Below are positions 40,411-49,786 of a stretch of DNA of 64,000 nt, in pieces; positions within the stretch are counted from its first letter, which is position 1, and every line of letters starts with the position of its first letter. The position numbers were made by a program, and so were the translations under genes. A model generated the notes under the pieces. The model was not told the origin of the DNA. It searched no databases and was given only the letters and a program-made list of their open reading frames with translations. The stretch comes from Prochlorococcus sp. AG-459-N19 (GTDB taxonomy: Bacteria > Cyanobacteriota > Cyanobacteriia > PCC-6307 > Cyanobiaceae): positions 1-64,000 of the forward strand of contig QCRF01000006.1 of assembly GCA_003209375.1 (NCBI GenBank). The letters are read 5' to 3'.

Positions 40411-41039
40411 GATGCATAAACCTCCTGAATTTTATCTATCGCTGATTGACCTATTACCAATTTATTGGCATTGAGAATATCAAATACATTTAATTGATCG
40501 GCTGCGATTAATTTTACTTTCTCAATATTATTAATGGATTTTTTTATAATATCGGAGGGGCTATCAAGAATAACCAAAACTTTTTCAGTTTTTTGTATAC
40601 CTAATCGAGCAAGGCCATTGATGATATCACTTGTTTTAGGCTGCTTTAAAGTAGATCCAAAATCTTCAACAGCCTTCATATCAGATACTCTGGACATAAG
40701 AGCTGTTCTAAGAGCTAATCTACGTTCCTTACGATTCATATCAAGATTGTAAGAACGTGGCTTCGGTCCAAAAATAATTCCGCCACCAGGTCTTAAGGGT
40801 GTCCTTATTGATCCTTGACGAGCTCTTCCTGTACCTTTTTGTTTGTATGGCTTTCTACCGCCCCCGCGCACTTCAGATCTTGTCAAAGTTGATGCTGTCC
40901 CTTGTCTTTTATTTGCTAGCTGTCTAAGGACTGCTCTATGGATTAAGTCTTCCGAAGAAGTTTCTTTAGCAACTGCTAAATCAAGAGTAACTTTGCCTGA
41001 TTTTTTACCATCCCACTTTAAAGTTTCAAGTGTTGTCAT
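40407..41039 (-). CDS. rplD: 50S ribosomal protein L4
   Basis: A 210-residue L4. The tunnel extension [29 protein letters not shown] is intact. In enteric bacteria L4 represses its own S10 operon; whether the structured region upstream of rplC plays that part here is inference. It overlaps the rplC stop by four bases. Confidence 0.97.
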   Translation of the reverse strand: MTTLETLKWDGKKSGKVTLDLAVAKETSSEDLIHRAVLRQLANKRQGTASTLTRSEVRGGGRKPYKQKGTGRARQGSIRTPLRPGGGIIFGPKPRSYNLDMNRKERRLALRTALMSRVSDMKAVEDFGSTLKQPKTSDIINGLARLGIQKTEKVLVILDSPSDIIKKSINNIEKVKLIAADQLNVFDILNANKLVIGQSAIDKIQEVYAS

Positions 41040-41689
41040 GATTTTTCACCTCCTTTTTTGCCTACAACATTATTTGGCTTAATGTTGACAATTGAGCCGG
41101 GCTTACCTGGAACAGAACCCTTTACTACAAGCAAATTCTTCTGATCATCAATTTTTAGAACTAACAATCCTTTGGTAGTTATCTGTTTTCCTCCATATCT
41201 TCCTGCCATTCTTTTCCCTGGATAAATTCTACCCGGAGTTGTTCCTGCTCCTGTAGATCCTGGTGCTCTATGATTTTTTGAACCATGACTCATAGGACCT
41301 CTGCTAAAACCATGTCTTTTCTGGTAACCTGCAAAACCTCTACCCATAGATTTGCCACTGATATCAACTTTTTGACCAACCTCAAAGTTTTTTACAGTTA
41401 TTTTTTTTCCGATTTCATAAGATGAAGTTTCTTCAACCCTATATTCTTTCAAATGCTTTAGAAGTTCTTCACCTGATTTCAATAAGTGTCCCTTTTCAGG
41501 TTTGCTCAAATGCTTCTCTTTGGACAAACCATAACCTATCTGAACGGCGGTATAACCATCCAAAGCAGTTGTTTTCAATTGAGTGACACGGCACGGACCA
41601 GCCTCTATAAGAGTAACTGGTACCGAATTACCTTTATCATCGAAAAGTTGGGACATGCCCAATTTCTTTCCTAAAATTCCGATAGACAT
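41036..41689 (-). CDS. rplC: 50S ribosomal protein L3
   Basis: A 217-residue L3 with [20 protein letters not shown] and the loop [27 protein letters not shown] that reaches the peptidyl-transferase centre. It is the first gene of the S10-spc-alpha superoperon; rpsJ is not directly upstream, being in the str operon in cyanobacteria. Confidence 0.97.
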   Translation of the reverse strand: MSIGILGKKLGMSQLFDDKGNSVPVTLIEAGPCRVTQLKTTALDGYTAVQIGYGLSKEKHLSKPEKGHLLKSGEELLKHLKEYRVEETSSYEIGKKITVKNFEVGQKVDISGKSMGRGFAGYQKRHGFSRGPMSHGSKNHRAPGSTGAGTTPGRIYPGKRMAGRYGGKQITTKGLLVLKIDDQKNLLVVKGSVPGKPGSIVNIKPNNVVGKKGGEKS

Positions 41690-41831
41690 AAGACTAAATT
41701 AGGCTAGCTCGTAATAATTTTTCAATTATCTAAACCTTCAGTTATTAAGGTGAAGTTAATAAAAAACAATTAGTAAGGTCGAGACTTATCTGAAATAATA
41801 GATAGTTTCTCTCGGGATAAACCCACCTGAG

Positions 41832-41901
41832 TTTTTTAACGAAACGCTAAAAAATGTGAAATTTTCAGAGGCTCGGCTAGCTTGCGAGCTTAAAAATTCA
41901 C
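41832..41901 (-). promoter_or_regulatory. Nested stem-loop upstream of rplC (possible ribosomal leader)
   Basis: Outer arms GTGAAATTTT (41856-41865) and AAAAATTCAC (41892-41901) pair with one bulged A. Inside them GCTCG (41871-41875) pairs with CGAGC (41885-41889) around a 9-base loop. Beside it, TTTTTTA (41832-41838) and TAAAAAA (41848-41854) form a second inverted repeat. They lie 143-212 nt upstream of rplC in an otherwise empty 277-bp gap shared with ndhN. This would fit a 5' leader of the ribosomal operon; a small RNA, or a leader of ndhN on the other strand, are alternatives. Confidence 0.45.
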
Positions 41902-41966
41902 TGAGTTACAATTGTACATCATCAAGTACCATAAAATAAAATAAAATAGAAATAAAGGAAATTTTT

Positions 41967-42443
41967 ATGCCATTACTTCTCTCAGGGAAAAAGTTTCATA
42001 ACGATTTAAAAACTAACAAATGTCTCGCAATATTTGCTCCTCTTGAAGGTGGTTATGAAACTCGTCTTTTGAGGAGAATGAGGGCCAAAGGCTTTAAAAC
42101 TTTTATAACTTCAGCAAGAGGGCTTGGAGATCCAGAAGTTTTCTTGCTCAAATTGCATGGCGTTAGACCACCTCACCTTGGTCATCAAAGTGTAGGAAGA
42201 AACGGAGCGCTTGGTGAAGTTCAACAAGTAATCCCACAAGCTTCTGAGTTATTTAATGAAAATGATAAAAATAAATTACTTTGGTTATTAGAAGGTCAAG
42301 TACTATCTCAGTCTGAGTTAGAAAGCTTAATAGAGATTTGCACTAACGATAATAAACTAACAATAGTTGTTGAAATGGGGGGTTCAAGAAAACTTGAATG
42401 GAAACCATTAAGTAACTATATTTTGGATGAATTTGAAAGTTAA
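41967..42443 (+). CDS. ndhN: NAD(P)H-quinone oxidoreductase subunit N
   Basis: A 158-residue subunit of the cyanobacterial NDH-1 complex, an oxygenic-phototroph-specific hydrophilic subunit of the ferredoxin-oxidising complex in cyclic electron flow. The pattern [23 protein letters not shown], the [20 protein letters not shown] block and the acidic end fit NdhN. A clear AAGGAA precedes the ATG. It is 5 nt from ldpA, so probably one operon. Confidence 0.92.
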   Translation: MPLLLSGKKFHNDLKTNKCLAIFAPLEGGYETRLLRRMRAKGFKTFITSARGLGDPEVFLLKLHGVRPPHLGHQSVGRNGALGEVQQVIPQASELFNENDKNKLLWLLEGQVLSQSELESLIEICTNDNKLTIVVEMGGSRKLEWKPLSNYILDEFES

Positions 42444-42448
42444 ATTGT

Positions 42449-43456
42449 TTGATTAAAACCAAGAATAAAAAAGATAAATGGATTAAGTTAATTTGTGGTG
42501 CCAGTAATGAAGATATTGTTGCCATAGAAGATTTATGTGCAATTTATACTGCTGCTGGTGTCGACTACATAGATGTCGCAGCAGAAGAATCTATAGTTTA
42601 TGCAGCAAAAAAAGGAATCGATTGGGCAAAAAAAGTCTTTAAAAACTCTCCTGGATTAATGATAAGTATTAGTGATGGTAATGATATCCACTTTCGAAAA
42701 GCAAAATTTGATCCTTTAAAATGTCCCCCTAGTTGTCCAAGACCATGCGAAAAAGTATGCCCCACCTTTGCAATTGATAATTTCGGAATTAAAGAAAGTA
42801 AGTGTTATGGTTGCGGAAGATGTTTAAATAGTTGTCCTCTAAATCTAATTAGTGAATATGAATATAATTTGTCAAAAAATGATTTAGCATCAACTTTTCA
42901 AAAAATAAGGCCTAATGCAGTAGAAATTCATACAGAAATCAATCGCCTAGATTCTTTTACAAAAGTTGTAAGTATCCTTAAAAGTTCTGGAATGAAATTA
43001 GACAAGATATCTATTAGTTGTGGATTAAATCAATCTTTCAAAAAAGGCCAAGAGCCCGAAGATCTTTTGAAAGCTCTTTGGGAAAGATATGAAATTCTGA
43101 ATGAGCTAGATATTCCCCTTATTTGGCAACTAGATGGAAGGCCAATGTCTGGAGATCTTGCTCCTACAACAAGTAGAGATGCTGTTAAGTTGTTTGAAAA
43201 AATCGGTTCAGATCTTCCACCAGGATTAATTCAATTAGCAGGGGGAACAAATGAAAAAACTCATGAATTGTTGAATTCAAACAATCTCCCAGATGGAATA
43301 GCATTTGGAAGTGCTGCAAGAAAAATTATGCAGCCCCTTATTGAATTTGCTCACAAAAATAATAAAAAAATCTATGAGTATCCTGAAATAATGGGTTTGG
43401 CGATCAAAAAAGCTCAGAAATTTCTAGAGCCATGGAAATCGCGCTCATTCAAATAA
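42449..43456 (+). CDS. ldpA: LdpA-type iron-sulfur protein (circadian light input)
   Basis: A 335-residue protein with two 4Fe-4S-type cysteine sets: Cys92, Cys96, Cys100 and Cys104, then Cys119, Cys122, Cys125 and Cys129. This matches LdpA, which senses plastoquinone redox state and affects the clock period in Synechococcus. The remaining part looks like a TIM-barrel-type domain. The start is TTG at 42449, 5 nt after ndhN. Pairing with an NDH subunit is consistent with a redox link, but the role in Prochlorococcus is inferred. Confidence 0.88.
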   Translation: MIKTKNKKDKWIKLICGASNEDIVAIEDLCAIYTAAGVDYIDVAAEESIVYAAKKGIDWAKKVFKNSPGLMISISDGNDIHFRKAKFDPLKCPPSCPRPCEKVCPTFAIDNFGIKESKCYGCGRCLNSCPLNLISEYEYNLSKNDLASTFQKIRPNAVEIHTEINRLDSFTKVVSILKSSGMKLDKISISCGLNQSFKKGQEPEDLLKALWERYEILNELDIPLIWQLDGRPMSGDLAPTTSRDAVKLFEKIGSDLPPGLIQLAGGTNEKTHELLNSNNLPDGIAFGSAARKIMQPLIEFAHKNNKKIYEYPEIMGLAIKKAQKFLEPWKSRSFK

Positions 43457-43551
43457 TATTTTTATTTTTCAAAACTAGCGCCATGTTTATAAAAAATTTT
43501 GTATTTTTTGGATAGAAAAAAATCTTTTCATGTATTAAAATGGTATTTCAA

Positions 43552-43623
43552 TGGGCCGTCGCCAAGTGGTAAGGCATCGGGTTTTGGTCTCGACATTCCT
43601 AGGTTCGAATCCTAGCGGCCCAG
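43552..43623 (+). tRNA. tRNA-Gln (UUG)
   Basis: A 72-nt tRNA with acceptor TGGGCCG / CGGCCCA, anticodon TTG in the loop TTTTGGT, and T arm AGGTTCGAATCCT. The CCA end is not encoded. It is followed after 13 nt by a HAD-family gene. Confidence 0.95.
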
Positions 43624-43636
43624 TTCTAATATTCAA

Positions 43637-44416
43637 TTGGTGTCTTCTCAAAAAATTTTTTTATTTGATTTTGATGGAGTAATAGTTGATGGAATGCAAG
43701 AATATTGGCATAGCTCCTTGCTGGCCTGCGAAAAATATTTAAATTCACCTAACATCACTATTGATCAAAAACTTTATCAAGGAGTGCCAAATTCTTTCAA
43801 AGAAATTAGGCCTTGGGTTAAATATGGCTGGGAAATGATTCTAATTGTTCACGAAATTATAAAAACAGAAAATCCATTAAAAAGTGATAATAAAGACGAT
43901 TTCATTAATAATTATCATCAAAATTGCCAGAGAATATTAAATGAAAATTCCTGGATAGCAGAAGATATACAAAAAATGTTAGATAAGTCTCGCAAGTACC
44001 AAATTGATAAAGATTTTAAATCGTGGGTAAATTTACATAAACCTTTTTTTGAAATTATAAATTTTATGAAAGAATTAAGCAAAAGAGGAATAAAAACTGG
44101 AGTCATAACAACTAAAGGTAAAATATTTGCAGAAAAAATACTTAAACAATTAAATATTCTTCCAGAATTTATTTTTGGTTATGAATCAGGAACAAAAATC
44201 AAAATAGCTGAAAAACTTACACAAACATATGAAATTTTAGGCTTTATAGAAGATAGAAAAAAAACTCTAATCGATATTAAACAAAATTCAGAAACTTCTC
44301 ACATTCCATGCTTCCTAGCTGATTGGGGATATTTGAAAGAATCAGATAAAAAAAAGTTAAGTAATGAAATCAAATTATTAAAATTAGGAAACCTTGGAGA
44401 ATTAGTTGCAATTTAA
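43637..44416 (+). CDS. HAD-superfamily hydrolase, substrate unknown
   Basis: A 259-residue HAD protein. Motif I is FLFDFDGVIVDG (nucleophile and acid aspartates), motif II lies in GVITTKGK (threonine), a lysine follows near EKILKQ, and motif IV is FIEDRKKTL (acidic pair). It resembles phosphoglycolate-phosphatase-like members but has a long cap (about residues 30-135). The start is TTG at 43637 or GTG one codon later. It stands alone between tRNA-Gln and recA. Confidence 0.75.
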   Translation: MVSSQKIFLFDFDGVIVDGMQEYWHSSLLACEKYLNSPNITIDQKLYQGVPNSFKEIRPWVKYGWEMILIVHEIIKTENPLKSDNKDDFINNYHQNCQRILNENSWIAEDIQKMLDKSRKYQIDKDFKSWVNLHKPFFEIINFMKELSKRGIKTGVITTKGKIFAEKILKQLNILPEFIFGYESGTKIKIAEKLTQTYEILGFIEDRKKTLIDIKQNSETSHIPCFLADWGYLKESDKKKLSNEIKLLKLGNLGELVAI

Positions 44417-44430
44417 AGATAGTCAGCTAG

Positions 44431-44444
44431 AGTACAGATGTACT
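44431..44444 (+). promoter_or_regulatory. Cyanobacterial LexA box in the recA promoter
   Basis: AGTACAGATGTACT fits the cyanobacterial SOS box AGTACWNWTGTACT exactly. It overlaps a possible -10 hexamer TATAGT (44444-44449) and lies 85-98 nt upstream of the recA start, so LexA binding would block transcription. No lexA gene is in the window. Confidence 0.8.
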
Positions 44445-44528
44445 ATAGTTTGTATTTATGAAGTTTGGTTTAAATAAAAATTTCCAAATTTAGAATAATT
44501 ACAAGAACTTTAACCGATAAATCAAACA

Positions 44529-45626
44529 ATGAGCCTTGAAGAAAAGAAAAAAACTGAATCAAAAGAAAAAGACAAGGCATTAAGTCTTGTCTTAGGTCAA
44601 ATAGAAAGAAATTTTGGACGAGGTTCAATAATGAGACTTGGTGACGCCTCAAGAATGAAAGTAGAAACAATATCTACTGGAGCGCTCACATTAGATTTAG
44701 CATTAGGAGGAGGCTATCCAAAAGGAAGAGTAGTAGAAGTTTACGGACCAGAAAGTTCAGGAAAAACCACATTAACGCTTCACGCGATTGCGGAAGTCCA
44801 AAAAAATGGAGGAGTAGCAGCATTTGTAGATGCTGAGCATGCGCTCGACCCAGTTTATGCGGCCTCTTTAGGTGTTGATGTTGAAAATTTATTAGTTTCA
44901 CAGCCAGATACTGGTGAAATGGCTCTAGAAATAGTTGACCAACTTATAAGATCGAGTGCGGTAGATCTTGTTGTTGTTGACTCGGTCGCAGCACTAACCC
45001 CAAGAGCCGAGATAGAAGGAGAGATGGGAGATCACGTAATTGGAAGCCAAGCAAGGCTAATGAGCCAAGCAATGAGGAAAATAACAGGAAATATTGGCAA
45101 ATCTGGATGTACGGTAATATTCCTGAATCAATTACGCCTAAAAATTGGCGTTACATACGGCAATCCAGAAACAACCACAGGAGGTAATGCATTAAAATTT
45201 TACGCCTCAGTAAGACTTGATATCAGAAGAATTCAAACTCTTAAAAGAGGTACTGAGGAATATGGCATAAGAGCAAAAGTGAAAGTAGCCAAAAACAAAG
45301 TTGCACCACCATTTAGAATTGCAGAATTTGATATTCTCTTTGGGAAAGGCATTAGTACAACAGGATGCTTATTAGATTTAGCAGAAGAGACTAATATCAT
45401 CATAAGGAGAGGTGCTTGGTATAGTTATGAAGGAGAAAATATTGGACAAGGAAGAGATAATACAATTATTTGGCTTGATCAAAACTTAGAAATCAGGAAT
45501 AAAGTCGAATCTATGGTTAAAGATAAATTAACAGAAGGAACTGAAGTCAGTTCTAATTCAATGAAAGCATTAAATAGCAATCCTACTAATACAATCGCTG
45601 TTAATGATATAAAAACAGTAGCTTAG
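44529..45626 (+). CDS. recA: Recombinase RecA
   Basis: A 365-residue RecA for homologous recombination and SOS signalling. The Walker A GPESSGKT is at residues 73-80, and Walker B is in [12 protein letters not shown]. Loop L1 ([12 protein letters not shown]) and L2 ([15 protein letters not shown]) are intact. The C-terminal tail is Ser/Asn-rich. It is preceded by a LexA box, so it is very probably damage-inducible. Confidence 0.98.
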   Translation: MSLEEKKKTESKEKDKALSLVLGQIERNFGRGSIMRLGDASRMKVETISTGALTLDLALGGGYPKGRVVEVYGPESSGKTTLTLHAIAEVQKNGGVAAFVDAEHALDPVYAASLGVDVENLLVSQPDTGEMALEIVDQLIRSSAVDLVVVDSVAALTPRAEIEGEMGDHVIGSQARLMSQAMRKITGNIGKSGCTVIFLNQLRLKIGVTYGNPETTTGGNALKFYASVRLDIRRIQTLKRGTEEYGIRAKVKVAKNKVAPPFRIAEFDILFGKGISTTGCLLDLAEETNIIIRRGAWYSYEGENIGQGRDNTIIWLDQNLEIRNKVESMVKDKLTEGTEVSSNSMKALNSNPTNTIAVNDIKTVA

Positions 45627-45628
45627 AT

Positions 45629-45874
45629 TTATAAAGAATCAGCTAAAGTCCACCACCCAGCAGCAGGGCCTATAAATCTCACTACAATCCATAAGATTAC
45701 TAACCCTCCGATTCCAAACCAACTGGCCTTAATACTTAATTTAATTAGGTAATCTCTTTGATTGATTGTAAAGGGAAGCCATTCAAATAATTTTGGAGAC
45801 TCATCACTTTTAGTTTTAGTATTATTTTTTTTTTGAGGTAAACCAAGTGTTTTACGTCTTTTTGCTTCTCCCAT
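45629..45874 (-). CDS. DUF2839 family small membrane protein
   Basis: An 81-residue protein starting MGEAKRRKTLGLPQK, the standard DUF2839 start in cyanobacteria. It has a positively charged soluble N-terminus and a single C-terminal hydrophobic span (FGIGGLVILWIVVRFIGPAAGWW). Function is unknown. It is convergent with recA (2 nt apart). Confidence 0.85.
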   Translation of the reverse strand: MGEAKRRKTLGLPQKKNNTKTKSDESPKLFEWLPFTINQRDYLIKLSIKASWFGIGGLVILWIVVRFIGPAAGWWTLADSL

Positions 45875-45903
45875 ATTTCTTTAGTTATTTACAAAATCAT
45901 AAC

Positions 45904-47352
45904 CTAATCAAAAGGTAGCATATAGTTAATTTGTTTTGAGGGGTGAATGTTTTGCAAAAGTAATCTTCCCCAGTTTCTTTTATTTGCTCTTCCATCTAGG
46001 ATTATTAACTTACCTGAATTTCTTCTTAAAGGAGAAATAGATCTTTCAAGTTTAATTCTAGCTTGAGGAAGAAAGAAGTCTCTAAACCAATCTTGAGAAA
46101 GCTTCTTTTTATGAGAGACAGTAATTGCATTAATGGGTTCTGACATATTCGGAATCGGAAGTAAAGGAATGATAATTTGTTCTGGAATTTGAATTAAATA
46201 AGAATTCATAATCCACCAGTCAAAACTAGAGCAAAGGATTTCATTTCTACCTGAGGGAATTGTCTCTAGCAATACTCTCTTCCCGTAAGTAGAAGCTAAT
46301 TCTGTAGCAAGATTAGTTTTTAAATCAATATCATCAGACAACACTAAAGTTAAACCCTTTCTAAAAAGTATTAACTTTTTGCATTTGTCCAAGATTGAAT
46401 TAGTAAAAAGAGGATTATTAGGAAGCAACTGTTTAGAGGGTATATATAAAGAAATCTTTTTCTCGTCAAAATTACTCTTGAAATTAATAACCAAATCAAT
46501 ATCTAAACTATGCTTTTTAAAATACATTTGAAAAAAATTATCTTTTCTCAATGCTGATAAAAAAACAAATTTATTATTTGAAAAAAATTCCTTAATTTGA
46601 AAAAGTTCATCTATTGGCTGTAAATACAAATTCCAATCTAAATTTGTATCGTTTAACTTTACCCAGCATGCCCAACCTTGAGATAATGCTTTGTTGACGC
46701 TTAAAAATTTATCAGAAAAAAAAGAATTTTCATGAAAAAAGTTTGACAAGAAACTAATTTCTTTTTCATCTAAATTGATATAACTATTTCCTAAGACCTT
46801 TCTCAAGAAAAACTTTTTCTTCAACGAATCATATACTTTTATAAATTTTTGATTGATTAATTCAAATTCTTTAAAATTTTTTGTCCAATCCTTTTTAAGT
46901 AAAGTAATCCTAAAATGATTTTTTAAATCCTGTTTTATATCTTCAATTCCTGAATAAACTATTCGATGATTTCTAAGATTACAAGAATTGGGATCATTAA
47001 GAAAATTTTGGATAGTTATCAAGTGAACATGATGATTTGCAAAAATAAATTGATCATTTTTCAAAATAAAATTAAAACCTAGATTTTTCAATGAATCAAT
47101 CTGAAATTGGCTTATAAATTGAATTTTTTCTTTAGATAAAATAAAAGTTGAATCCTCTTCCTTTAAAAATAAAGAAATCAAAATTGGAGGTAACCAATCA
47201 TAGCTCGAGAAAATTTCTGAATTAATTAGATAGGTAGAATCATTGTCAATACATTTGGAAACTATCCTCCCAAAAGAATATATGTGCTCCCAATTAATAC
47301 TTTGATCTCTCAAAAAATTTTTCAAATATTGATGACTTAAAATTTCAAGCAT
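45904..47352 (-). CDS. Degenerate DinG-like helicase relative
   Basis: A 482-residue protein with only a C-terminal trace of DinG/XPD-type helicases: LPIPNMSEPIN, then WFRDFFLPQARIKLERSISPLRRNSGKLIILDGR. In active DinG this last block is Q-x-x-GR-x-x-R (motif VI); here the glutamine and first arginine are gone. I see no Walker A and no DEAH box anywhere in the chain, so it cannot be a working ATPase as judged by motifs. The open frame is full length and intact, so it is kept, perhaps as a DNA-binding or structural protein. It lies next to recA and DUF2839 on the opposite strand. Confidence 0.6.
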   Translation of the reverse strand: MLEILSHQYLKNFLRDQSINWEHIYSFGRIVSKCIDNDSTYLINSEIFSSYDWLPPILISLFLKEEDSTFILSKEKIQFISQFQIDSLKNLGFNFILKNDQFIFANHHVHLITIQNFLNDPNSCNLRNHRIVYSGIEDIKQDLKNHFRITLLKKDWTKNFKEFELINQKFIKVYDSLKKKFFLRKVLGNSYINLDEKEISFLSNFFHENSFFSDKFLSVNKALSQGWACWVKLNDTNLDWNLYLQPIDELFQIKEFFSNNKFVFLSALRKDNFFQMYFKKHSLDIDLVINFKSNFDEKKISLYIPSKQLLPNNPLFTNSILDKCKKLILFRKGLTLVLSDDIDLKTNLATELASTYGKRVLLETIPSGRNEILCSSFDWWIMNSYLIQIPEQIIIPLLPIPNMSEPINAITVSHKKKLSQDWFRDFFLPQARIKLERSISPLRRNSGKLIILDGRANKRNWGRLLLQNIHPSKQINYMLPFD

Positions 47353-47447
47353 TTATAATTAATTTAATTTCAAAAACATGCAAAATTTATGAACCTAATA
47401 TACAAAAAATTGGTATCAATAAAAGAGGGTCTTAAATTAATTAATTT

Positions 47448-48287
47448 ATGAAAATTGGAATAGTAGGATTAGGATTAATTGGTGGTTCTTTAGGATTAAA
47501 ACTCCAAAGTCTAAATCATACAATTTATGGAATAGCAAATAATGAATTTAATGAAAAAAAAGCTAAGGATAAAAAACTTGCAAATTTTGTTAGCTGCGAT
47601 CTGAGCTTATTAAAAAAATGTGAGCTAATAATTTTGGCATTGCCTATCAAAGATTTGATCAGTCCATCGCAAAAATTAGTAGCATCAATACCTCAGGAAA
47701 CAATACTAACTGATGTAGGGTCTGTAAAAGAACCAATTGTAAATACATGGGAAAATTCACATCCTCTATTTATTGGATCTCATCCAATGGCAGGTACAGA
47801 AAAAAAAGGAGTTGATTCAGGTTTTGAAGGTCTTTTTAAAAATGCAAAATGGATTATTACCCCAACACAAAATAGTGATTTAAATTCAGTCAGAACTATT
47901 TCCGAGGTCATAAAATCAATGGATTGTGAAATTTGCCAAGCTTCGCCAAAAGAGCATGATGAAGCAGTATCTCTAATTTCTCATTTGCCTATATTCTTAG
48001 CTTCTGCCCTCATAGAAACTGCGCAAACAAAAAATAATCAATCTTTATTAGATCTCTCGCAAAAATTAGCTGCTACAGGATTTGCTGACACTTCGAGAGT
48101 TGGCGGAGGCAATGAACAACTAGGCCTAGATTTAGCTATTAATAATCAGATTAATCTTTTAAATTCCATAAATAATTTTAAAAATAAGCTGAATATACTG
48201 GAATCTCTTATAAAAGAAAAAAATTGGGATTTACTTTCTAAAAAACTTGCTGAAGCAAAAGAAAACAGACAAAATTTTATAAACTAA
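47448..48287 (+). CDS. tyrA: Prephenate/arogenate dehydrogenase
   Basis: A 279-residue enzyme of tyrosine synthesis. The NAD(P)-binding VGLGLIGGSLG is at residues 6-16, the TDVGSVKEPI and GSHPMAGTEKKGVDS blocks hold the catalytic histidine, and HLPIFLASALIETA follows. Cyanobacteria usually prefer arogenate and NADP; specificity is not readable here. Its 3' end overlaps crtD by 11 bases, tail to tail. Confidence 0.93.
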   Translation: MKIGIVGLGLIGGSLGLKLQSLNHTIYGIANNEFNEKKAKDKKLANFVSCDLSLLKKCELIILALPIKDLISPSQKLVASIPQETILTDVGSVKEPIVNTWENSHPLFIGSHPMAGTEKKGVDSGFEGLFKNAKWIITPTQNSDLNSVRTISEVIKSMDCEICQASPKEHDEAVSLISHLPIFLASALIETAQTKNNQSLLDLSQKLAATGFADTSRVGGGNEQLGLDLAINNQINLLNSINNFKNKLNILESLIKEKNWDLLSKKLAEAKENRQNFIN

Positions 48288-49782
48288 AATTTTCTATACC
48301 TTTGGAAGCTAAAATTTGCCTTGAAACCATTAATGCAGACTGACTAACACCTGCAGTCCCCTCTCCTGGATAAATCGAATCTCCACATAACCATAAACCT
48401 TCAAAAGGTGTCCTACTTGTTAATCCAAATAAACCAAAAATATCTGGATTTTGACCTAGCCCGCCTACTATTCCATTAGGTCTTTTTGTCCATTTTTCAA
48501 AGCCCAATGGAGTTGCTAATTCTCTATGTAGCCATTTTTCAGGATCAATATCAAATTGACTTTCCAATTCAAGGGATATTTTTTTCATGAAACCATTTTT
48601 TTTCTTTAAGTAAGTTTGTTTATCTAGATCAAACCAATCTTTAGTTTTGGTAAAGATACTGGCAATTAAAGTAACCTCACCTTTTGGCGCTCTTCCATCA
48701 CCATCATCACTAATTGATACAAATAACGAACAAAATTCTTTTGAAACAAATTGATAATGATTGGAGAATGTTTTTTTAATATGTTCCTTTTTTAATGCTG
48801 AATAAAAAACTACAGCTCCACTTGGATCAGGCAAATTATTAAGTCGATTTTTATAATTTTTTTTTCTTTCTAAAGGATCTTTCAAATGCTTGAGCAAAGA
48901 TTGTGGAGGTGCTGTATAGATCACATCTTTTGCTTGATAAATAAATGATTTTTTTTTCGAATTAGCAGATAGTTGCCAACACATATTTACGTCGTCAAAC
49001 GTTATAGAATTAACCTCTTGTCCAAAAATTAAATTAACTCCAGTTTTAATTAATGAACTTTCTAATGATTCACTTAAAGACTGCATAGATTTTTTAAGAT
49101 GCCACAGACCATGTGGCTGTTGACACATCTGAAGAACAGTAGATCCATATAATGCTGCAGTACTATAAACGTCCTCTTGAGAATAAAGTTTTAGTTGAAG
49201 ATTTAAGAATTTAATCAAGCGTTCATTCTTTGATAATCCACATATCCGCAATAGATCAAAAATAGTAGATTTAAGTAAGATACCTGTGACAAGGTTTGAA
49301 GGTACTAGTGCTTTGAGAAGTTGAGAAAAATCCCAAAAATTACTTATTGGTAATACGGGATTATTATTAGCAAATATCCAATTACTTTCATGTATTAGGG
49401 TACAAAGCTTCCAAAATCTTTGACTCCCAGGAAACTGCATTTCTCGTTCAGCAATCCATTTACTTTTTTCATACCAAATAGGTATAGGATTACCACCATC
49501 ATTTAAATCAACAATGCAAGCAGGGTCTAAAATTGTGGCTTCTGGGGATGGAATATCTAAAAAATCAAAAATTCTAGAATGTATTCCTCCCTTCTCTAAA
49601 CCAGCAACCTGAGTTGCGCCAACATCGAAAGTATAATTCTTTCTTTTAAAAGTACCAGCACATCCTCCGGCTTGAGTATGAGATTCGATTAAAGTCACTG
49701 ATAAGCCTTGTTTTGATAAAATTGCTGCAGAAGTTAGTCCTGCTATACCGGCGCCTACAACAATAACTTCAGACTTTTTCAT
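48277..49782 (-). CDS. crtD: C-3',4' carotenoid desaturase-type FAD protein
   Basis: A 501-residue FAD-dependent protein of the phytoene-desaturase/CrtD/CrtH family. The dinucleotide-binding VIVVGAGIAGLTSAAILSK lies at residues 5-23, FDVGATQVAGLEKGGIH follows, and the C-terminal FAD motif GLWLCGDSIYPGEGTAGVSQSAL is present. The FDVGATQVAGLE signature resembles cyanobacterial CrtD better than the carotene isomerase CrtH, but the exact reaction is inferred. Its start codon is only 4 bp from that of the divergent fructosamine kinase-like gene. Confidence 0.72.
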   Translation of the reverse strand: MKKSEVIVVGAGIAGLTSAAILSKQGLSVTLIESHTQAGGCAGTFKRKNYTFDVGATQVAGLEKGGIHSRIFDFLDIPSPEATILDPACIVDLNDGGNPIPIWYEKSKWIAEREMQFPGSQRFWKLCTLIHESNWIFANNNPVLPISNFWDFSQLLKALVPSNLVTGILLKSTIFDLLRICGLSKNERLIKFLNLQLKLYSQEDVYSTAALYGSTVLQMCQQPHGLWHLKKSMQSLSESLESSLIKTGVNLIFGQEVNSITFDDVNMCWQLSANSKKKSFIYQAKDVIYTAPPQSLLKHLKDPLERKKNYKNRLNNLPDPSGAVVFYSALKKEHIKKTFSNHYQFVSKEFCSLFVSISDDGDGRAPKGEVTLIASIFTKTKDWFDLDKQTYLKKKNGFMKKISLELESQFDIDPEKWLHRELATPLGFEKWTKRPNGIVGGLGQNPDIFGLFGLTSRTPFEGLWLCGDSIYPGEGTAGVSQSALMVSRQILASKGIENFSL

Positions 49783-49786
49783 TAAA

